Of a DNA stretch of 5,560 bases, positions 1-4,227 are shown piece by piece. Position numbers and translations under genes: made by a program. Every line of letters begins with the position of its first letter. Positions within the stretch are counted from its first letter, which is position 1. Origin of the DNA: an uncultured Clostridia bacterium (GTDB taxonomy: Bacteria; Bacillota; Clostridia; Oscillospirales; CAG-272); the NCBI GenBank assembly GCA_946040935.1, contig CAMGCN010000085.1, positions 1-5,560 of the forward strand, written 5' to 3'. Below the pieces are notes generated by a model. That model did no database searches and was not told where the DNA came from. It saw nothing but the letters and a program-made list of their open reading frames with translations.

Positions 1-504
1 AATTATATCAGGTTCAATAAAAATACAGCTTTTAGGAAATGCGTCAACACGGGAGGAGACGCACAGATAATACTTATTATATCCCGATTTCAGATGATAT
101 TCCTTTTGAAAAATCGGCTCGGTCACTCCGCTGTGAAAAAAACCCTCGCCCGTAAGTTTTCCGTAGCTTTCCCTTCGGATCCATTCTCGCAGCAGTATCT
201 TTTTGTCGTCTGTGTCAATACCCAAATATTTGATGCCTACCTGTCGGCTAATATCACGCATCGGCTCGACATCTATACCAACTTCATTTTCCGAAACCGC
301 GAGCGCAACAACCCCTCCCGAATGGGAAACGGAAAAGAAAAGCGGCAAATCGGCAAAATACGGTTTTCCCCGCTCTTGCCTTTCTATATTAACATTCTTT
401 ATTGAAATATCATAGTATTTATTCAAAACAAAGCCGAGCAGGGCTTTGCCCACGCGGCTCTGATTTTTATTTCCCTCATAGGTAGTATAGAAAACTGATA
501 TCAT
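1..504 (-). CDS. Sfp-type 4'-phosphopantetheinyl transferase, 3' end beyond window
   Basis: This family transfers the 4'-phosphopantetheine arm of coenzyme A to a serine of acyl, peptidyl or aryl carrier proteins, in the cytoplasm. The frame from the ATG at 504 is open for 168 codons to the window edge, with no stop or frameshift. Family motifs appear in order: FSVSHSGG at residues 57-64 (His61), GIDVE at 76-80 (Mg-binding Asp78 and Glu80), and WIRRESYGKLTGEG at 108-121 (Glu112, Lys116). These align with His90, Asp107, Glu109, Glu151 and Lys155 of B. subtilis Sfp. The position matching Sfp Lys150 is Arg111, a conservative change. Known relatives are often about 200-230 residues, so the C-terminus is probably a little beyond the edge. 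The start ATG overlaps the rnfB stop as ATGA. No good ribosome binding site precedes it, so translation is probably coupled to rnfB. The substrate carrier protein cannot be deduced. The family is clear; the link to Rnf is only positional. Confidence 0.9.
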   Translation of the reverse strand, partial: MISVFYTTYEGNKNQSRVGKALLGFVLNKYYDISIKNVNIERQERGKPYFADLPLFFSVSHSGGVVALAVSENEVGIDVEPMRDISRQVGIKYLGIDTDDKKILLREWIRRESYGKLTGEGFFHSGVTEPIFQKEYHLKSGYNKYYLCVSSRVDAFPKSCIFIEPDII

Positions 505-1370
505 TGAGCAATTTTTTCTGTTTCTTTTGTATTATCTTCTTTCAATTCTTTTTTTGAAATAGTCTTGACGTCTTTTTGACGCTCACTTGTCCATATGATT
601 TTTCTCGGGCAGGCGTCGGCGCATTTTCCGCAGCCCACACACTTATCATAATCAATTGACGCGACAAAGTCGTTCACGTGAATTGCGTCATGTTCGCATG
701 TGCGTTCACACATCTTGCAGGAAATACAGCCGACATCGCAATAAGAACGTGTAACCTTGCCTATATCGACCGACATACATCCTACCCAGTATTTTGCGTC
801 GTACGGTATCATACGAATAATATGCTTGGGACAAGCCGTAGCACATCTTCCGCAGCCGGTACATTTATGATAATCGACATATGCCACGCCGTCCTTGACG
901 CTGATGGCTCCGAAAGGACAAATAGAAACGCATGTTCCGAATCCTAAACATCCGTTAGGACAGGTTTTGAAGCCGCCGTCCAGCTTTGAAAGAGATATAC
1001 AGTCGTGAGCGCCCTCATATACATATTTGCGTTTCGCAAATTCGCTCGTTCCCGAGCACATAACCTGTGCGCGCATACGAACCGAGTCAGCCGCTTTTTC
1101 ACCCATTATTTCGGCTATCGCGTTTGCGCTGTCCTTGCCGCCTACCGCGCAGGAGTTGATTTTAGCCTCTCCCTTGGCTATCGCCTCGGCAAGAGCCGCA
1201 CAGCCTGCATAGCCGCATCCGCCGCAGTTTGCACCGGGAAGCGCATCTATGATTTTCGGCACGCGTTCGTCAACCTTTACGGCGAAGATTTTGGAGGCAA
1301 TCGCAAGGATAAAACCCAAAACGCCGCCCAGAACAGCAAACCATATAAATGCCATTAAAATATTATTCAT
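501..1370 (-). CDS. rnfB: RnfB, ferredoxin-accepting iron-sulfur subunit of the Rnf complex
   Basis: RnfB is the electron entry point of Rnf: it oxidises reduced ferredoxin and passes electrons on to the membrane subunits. The 289-residue protein starts with one hydrophobic membrane anchor (about residues 4-30). A 4Fe-4S domain follows with Cys49, 52, 57 and 74 in GANCGGCGYAGC context. Two ferredoxin-type pairs come next: Cys137/141/147/151 with Cys170/173/176/180, and Cys215/218/221/225 with Cys244/247/250/254. Four more cysteines (105, 124, 198, 211) are present. The long multi-cluster form is typical of clostridial RnfB; proteobacterial RnfB is shorter. The C-terminal 28 residues are charged and Lys/Glu-rich. 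The start is fixed by a strong ribosome binding site 5 nt upstream. The gene lies 12 nt after rnfA, and its stop overlaps the start of the downstream transferase. The identity is secure. Confidence 0.97.
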   Translation of the reverse strand: MNNILMAFIWFAVLGGVLGFILAIASKIFAVKVDERVPKIIDALPGANCGGCGYAGCAALAEAIAKGEAKINSCAVGGKDSANAIAEIMGEKAADSVRMRAQVMCSGTSEFAKRKYVYEGAHDCISLSKLDGGFKTCPNGCLGFGTCVSICPFGAISVKDGVAYVDYHKCTGCGRCATACPKHIIRMIPYDAKYWVGCMSVDIGKVTRSYCDVGCISCKMCERTCEHDAIHVNDFVASIDYDKCVGCGKCADACPRKIIWTSERQKDVKTISKKELKEDNTKETEKIAQ

Positions 1371-1375
1371 TCAGT

Positions 1376-1384
1376 CCCCTCCTT
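1376..1384 (-). promoter_or_regulatory. Ribosome binding site of rnfB
   Basis: AAGGAGGGG sits 5 nt before the rnfB ATG and begins inside the rnfA stop codon (TAAGGAGGGG). It fixes the start at 1370. It is the strongest ribosome binding site in the window and serves the only junction whose reading frames do not overlap. Confidence 0.9.
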
Positions 1385-1964
1385 AAAAGCTTGCACCGGA
1401 GAATCCGGAAAACGCGAGCGCAAGCAGACCCGCACACACGAGGACTATCGGCATACCGCGAAAAGACTTGGGCGGATCGGCGAGGCGCAAACGCTCACGC
1501 ACGCCTGCAAACACCACAATCGCGAGTGTAAAACCGAGCGCCGCGGAAAAACCGAAAACTACGCTTTCTATAAAGTTATATCCATTCTGGATATTAACGA
1601 GCGCCGCACCGAGTACCGCACAGTTAGTCGTGATTAGAGGAAGATAAATTCCGAGAGCGTTATAAAGCGCCGGGATAAATTTCTTCATAAACATCTCTAT
1701 AAACTGAACAAGAGAAGCAATAACGAGAATAAAAGCTATCGTTTCAAGGTATTCAAGGTGAGACGGAACGAGTATAAGATAATAGACCGCATATGTGACT
1801 GCAGACGACAAAGTCATAACAAACATAACGGCAAAGCCCATGCCGAGAGCGGTCGACGGTTTTTCTGAAACCCCGAGGAAAGGACAACAGCCGTAAAAGC
1901 GGTAAAAAATAAAGTTTTCAATCAATACCGCAGTAAACATTATAAGAGCAAGTTCTTTTATCAT
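1383..1964 (-). CDS. rnfA: RnfA, integral membrane subunit of the Rnf complex
   Basis: RnfA is a polytopic inner membrane protein, homologous to NqrE. With RnfE it forms the core that carries electrons across the membrane and is linked to ion transport. The 193-residue length is normal for the family. Hydrophobic segments fill most of the protein, giving about six helices. The signature RFYGCCPFLGVSEK is at residues 22-35 and TTNCAVLGAALVNIQNGYN at 112-130. Cys26 or Cys27 and Cys115 correspond to the conserved cysteines that, together with those of RnfE, hold an intramembrane 2Fe-2S cluster in the family. The double cysteine at 26-27 is slightly unusual because many homologues have one Cys here. 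The ATG at 1964 overlaps the rnfE stop by 4 nt (ATGA), which implies coupled translation. Confidence 0.97.
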   Translation of the reverse strand: MIKELALIMFTAVLIENFIFYRFYGCCPFLGVSEKPSTALGMGFAVMFVMTLSSAVTYAVYYLILVPSHLEYLETIAFILVIASLVQFIEMFMKKFIPALYNALGIYLPLITTNCAVLGAALVNIQNGYNFIESVVFGFSAALGFTLAIVVFAGVRERLRLADPPKSFRGMPIVLVCAGLLALAFSGFSGASF

Positions 1965-2599
1965 TTGTCCTCTGCCTCCGCTTTCTCCTCATGTTTATCA
2001 ATCAAATAGTGGAACGCGGCGATAAGAATACCGAGCGTTATAAAAGCACCTCCGCTTGATACGAAGAAGAGCACGGGTTTATCGTGAAGCCCCGGAACGG
2101 TAATTTCAAAGCCCGTGCCCGAAAAGAGCGTGCCCGAGCCGAAAAGCTCTCTTATAGCGCCGAGAATAACGAGCGCAAATGTGAAACCGATGCCCATGGC
2201 AAATCCGTCGACAACCGACGGAAGAGGCGTGTTCTTTGACGCAAACGCCTCTGCGCGCGCGAGAATGATACAGTTTACAACTATGAGCGGAATGAATAGT
2301 CCGAGCGTTTTTGAAAGCTCGAAGAAATACGCCTTTATCAGCATATCAACCGCCGTGACAAATCCCGATATTATTACTATAAAGCAAGCGATTCTCACCT
2401 GGTCGGGAATAAACTTCCTAAGCAGGGATATCATGAGGTTTGAGCACATGAGCACCGCCGTAACCGCAAGGCCCATGCCAACCGAGTTAACAACCGTCGT
2501 CGTAACCGCAAGAGTGGAGCAAAGTCCGAGAAGCTGTATAAAAATCGGGTTTTTGTATAATATGCCGTCTTTCAGTATGGCAAGATATTTATTCTTCAT
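1961..2599 (-). CDS. rnfE: RnfE, integral membrane subunit of the Rnf complex
   Basis: RnfE is the partner of RnfA and homologous to NqrD. Together they form the pseudo-symmetric membrane core that relays electrons and supports ion translocation. The 212 residues contain about six hydrophobic helices and end in a short charged tail. Conserved landmarks are KNPIFIQLLGLCSTLAVTTT at about residues 16-35 (Cys27) and VVNCIILARAEAFA at 107-120 (Cys110), the two cysteine positions expected for the shared 2Fe-2S site. GAIRELFGSGT follows at 147-157. The frame stays open upstream to 2743, but that extension is only the out-of-frame reading of the rnfG repeat (a basic Gln-Arg-Lys-Ala repeat). The start at 2599 is chosen for the GGAGGG ribosome binding site 5 nt upstream and because homologues begin here. 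The start overlaps the rnfG end by 11 nt and the stop overlaps rnfA by 4 nt. Confidence 0.97.
   Translation of the reverse strand: MKNKYLAILKDGILYKNPIFIQLLGLCSTLAVTTTVVNSVGMGLAVTAVLMCSNLMISLLRKFIPDQVRIACFIVIISGFVTAVDMLIKAYFFELSKTLGLFIPLIVVNCIILARAEAFASKNTPLPSVVDGFAMGIGFTFALVILGAIRELFGSGTLFSGTGFEITVPGLHDKPVLFFVSSGGAFITLGILIAAFHYLIDKHEEKAEAEDK
1969..1979 (-). promoter_or_regulatory. Ribosome binding site region of rnfA, inside the rnfE 3' end
   Basis: GGAGG lies 10 nt upstream of the rnfA ATG, and a weaker AGAGG lies 4 nt upstream. Both are within the last codons of rnfE. The spacing of each is a little off optimum, so reinitiation through the ATGA overlap probably contributes. Confidence 0.6.
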
Positions 2600-3251
2600 C
2601 TGAACCCTCCGTTGAGGCGTCTGTGCTTTCCGTTGAGGCGTCTGTGCTTTCCGTTGAGGCGTCTGTGCTTTCCGTTGCGCCGTCTGCGCCCTCTGTCGCG
2701 GTGTCCGAACCTTCCGTTGAGGCAAACGCGTCGAGCGCGGCATTAACGCCGTTCATTATAGCTTTTGACGACACGGTAGAGCCGGTTATCACGTCGATAT
2801 CGGATACCGTGAGCGTTGTGCTCTTTCCGCCGTACTGGGAAAGATATGTCTCGTCGCTTACACGGCTTCCGAGACCTGCGGTCTCGGACATTTCGACGAT
2901 GCCTATTCCGCGGACAGAGCCGTCGGAGTTTATGCCGACCATCATTTTGATATTTCCGCCGTATCCCGACGTGTTTACTTCAAAACAGTATCCGGCGCTT
3001 TCGCCGTTTTGCTTAACCGAGAGCGCTTTTCCTACATTCTCGGGAAAATCGCCCGATATTTCTTCCGTCTCTATATCGCCCTCTCCGTAAACGCTCTTAA
3101 TTGCGGCGTTCTGCTCGGAAAGATTGTTTTCATCAATTTTGTCTTTTGTTATCATATTGACCGCCGCAAGCATACCCGCAACAAGCGCGGTTATTACGAG
3201 CAGTGTAAGACCTATTTTCAAAAAATAAGAGGCTCCGAATTTATTTTGCAT
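2589..3251 (-). CDS. rnfG: RnfG, covalent-FMN subunit of the Rnf complex, with acidic repeat tail
   Basis: RnfG carries a covalent FMN in the electron relay of Rnf and is homologous to NqrC. It has one N-terminal membrane helix (residues 11-32) and, in the family, an FMN-binding domain on the outer face. Visible landmarks are SETAGLGSRV at 122-131 and the flavinylation segment DVITGSTVSS at 153-162, with Thr159 as the probable FMN acceptor. The usual Ser/Thr-Gly-Ala-Thr reads Thr-Gly-Ser-Thr here. After the expected family end near residue 176 comes a tail of six heptads plus Glu-Glu (177-220). It contains 14 acidic and no basic residues and is rich in Ser and Thr. The tail is an unusual addition of unknown role. 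The start at 3251 has GGAGG 8 nt upstream and overlaps the rnfD stop by 11 nt. The stop overlaps rnfE by 11 nt. Confidence 0.96.
   Translation of the reverse strand: MQNKFGASYFLKIGLTLLVITALVAGMLAAVNMITKDKIDENNLSEQNAAIKSVYGEGDIETEEISGDFPENVGKALSVKQNGESAGYCFEVNTSGYGGNIKMMVGINSDGSVRGIGIVEMSETAGLGSRVSDETYLSQYGGKSTTLTVSDIDVITGSTVSSKAIMNGVNAALDAFASTEGSDTATEGADGATESTDASTESTDASTESTDASTEGSDEE
2598..2723 (-). repeat. Six tandem 21-bp units encoding heptads at the RnfG C-terminus
   Basis: Six contiguous 21-bp units encode RnfG residues 177-218 as heptads: ASTEGSD, TATEGAD, GATESTD, ASTESTD, ASTESTD, ASTEGSD, followed by Glu-Glu-stop. The pattern is x-(A/S)-T-E-x-x-D. Three copies of a 21-bp sequence are identical at 2608-2670, and the flanking copies have diverged. 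Because 21 is a multiple of three, gain or loss of a unit would keep the rnfG frame. There are no spacers, so this is not a CRISPR array. The last unit doubles as the rnfE translation start. Confidence 0.95.
2605..2610 (-). promoter_or_regulatory. Ribosome binding site of rnfE, embedded in the last rnfG repeat unit
   Basis: GGAGGG followed by TTCAG and ATG gives good spacing and decides the rnfE start at 2599. The element lies at the Glu215-Gly216 codons of rnfG, in the sixth unit of its tandem repeat. The exact repeat units carry GGAAAG at the same place. Confidence 0.85.
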
Positions 3252-4227
3252 TTGTTTTGCCTCCGAACTTTACGGGTTTTGTAAATCTATCCAAATACCA
3301 GACAAGGAGATTTGCTATAAGTATGGAATATGAAACTCCTTCCGCACCCGAGCAGAAATAACGGATAAACACCGTCACAAGACCGCATATCACACCGTAA
3401 ATCAGTCTTCCGCTTTTTGTAACCGGACTTGTAGTATAATCGTTTGCCATAAAGAGCGCGCCGAGGAAAAGTCCGCCCGAAAAGAGCTCGCTCCACATAA
3501 AGCTGATACCGGCAGGATTCCTTGAAAATACGAGTGTGAGGAACGCCACCGTACCGATGTATGCAACGGGTATATGCCACGTGGTAACCCTGCGAATCAT
3601 AAGGTATATAAAGCCGATGAGCAAAAGAAGCGCCGAAACCTCTCCTATCGTTCCCGGCATATTGCCGATAAACATATCAAAAACACTCTGTTTTGGAAGA
3701 TTTCCGCCCTTGAGGGAAACAAGAGGCGTCGCCTCTGCCACAACATCGGCGCTGTTTATAAAGAGACCGTTGAAACGCGAGAGAACAGGCGCCGTAAAAG
3801 TCGTCATATCCACAGGCCACGAAAACATAAAGACTCTTGCCGCAAGCGCCGGGTTTACTATGTTTTTGCCTATGCCGCCGAAAAGCTGTTTTACAATAAC
3901 TATCGCAAAAAACGAGCCGACAATGGGCATCCATATCGGTATGGTAACGGGCAGATTAAACGCCAAAAGCACACCGGTTACCGCCGCCGACAAATCCTTT
4001 ATCTCAACCGGCTTTTTCATGAGCTTCTGATAAAGAAATTCAAATCCGACACAGCTTGCGACGCATACGAGCGTAATATAAAGGGAGCGCAAACCGAAAA
4101 TGTAGCACGCCCATATAAGCGCGGGGGTAAGCGCGATAAGCACATCGCCCATTATAACGGATGTTGACATGGGCCCGTGCATATGCGGAGAGGAGGATAC
4201 CGTGAGAAGTTTATTATCGTTTGTCAT
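3241..4227 (-). CDS. rnfD: RnfD, integral membrane covalent-FMN subunit of the Rnf complex
   Basis: RnfD is a polytopic membrane protein homologous to NqrB. It bears a covalently bound FMN and takes part in the ion-coupled electron relay. The 328 residues begin MTNDNKLLTVSSSPHMHG, a typical RnfD start, and then show several membrane segments, clear ones at about 24-66, 79-115, 198-234 and 249-315. GGIGKNIVNPALAARVF is at 117-133. The flavin site is DVVAEATPLV at 161-170, with Thr167 as the likely acceptor. The Ser/Thr-Gly usually found before Ala-Thr is replaced by Ala164-Glu165. ANDYTTSPVT at 261-270 is another family signature. An upstream in-frame ATG at 4362 lies in rnfC coding sequence and gives an unrelated hydrophilic leader, so it is rejected in favour of 4227, which has AGGAGG 7 nt upstream. 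The start overlaps the rnfC stop as ATGA. Confidence 0.96.
   Translation of the reverse strand: MTNDNKLLTVSSSPHMHGPMSTSVIMGDVLIALTPALIWACYIFGLRSLYITLVCVASCVGFEFLYQKLMKKPVEIKDLSAAVTGVLLAFNLPVTIPIWMPIVGSFFAIVIVKQLFGGIGKNIVNPALAARVFMFSWPVDMTTFTAPVLSRFNGLFINSADVVAEATPLVSLKGGNLPKQSVFDMFIGNMPGTIGEVSALLLLIGFIYLMIRRVTTWHIPVAYIGTVAFLTLVFSRNPAGISFMWSELFSGGLFLGALFMANDYTTSPVTKSGRLIYGVICGLVTVFIRYFCSGAEGVSYSILIANLLVWYLDRFTKPVKFGGKTNAK
3260..3264 (-). promoter_or_regulatory. Ribosome binding site of rnfG
   Basis: GGAGG lies 8 nt before the rnfG ATG, inside the last codons of rnfD (the Phe-Gly-Gly-Lys region). It supports the start at 3251. Confidence 0.8.

Noticed and set aside
94..415. Plus-strand frames near the left edge as small genes
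   Set aside because: They are antisense to the phosphopantetheinyl transferase, whose ordered motifs on the minus strand explain the region.
1371..1382. Terminator or regulatory element between rnfA and rnfB
   Set aside because: The gap is 12 nt and filled by the ribosome binding site of rnfB. No hairpin fits.
2598..2723. CRISPR-like array
   Set aside because: The 21-bp units are directly contiguous, have no spacers, and encode an in-frame heptad repeat.
2115..3090. Plus-strand frames opposite rnfE and rnfG, including one reading the repeat as Ser-Val-Glu-Ala
   Set aside because: They are shadows of rnfE and rnfG. The apparent repeat peptide is only the reverse reading of the RnfG heptad array.
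3536..4167. Plus-strand frames opposite rnfD
   Set aside because: They are antisense to the RnfD core, overlap one another in different frames, lack family motifs and have no ribosome binding site I could accept.
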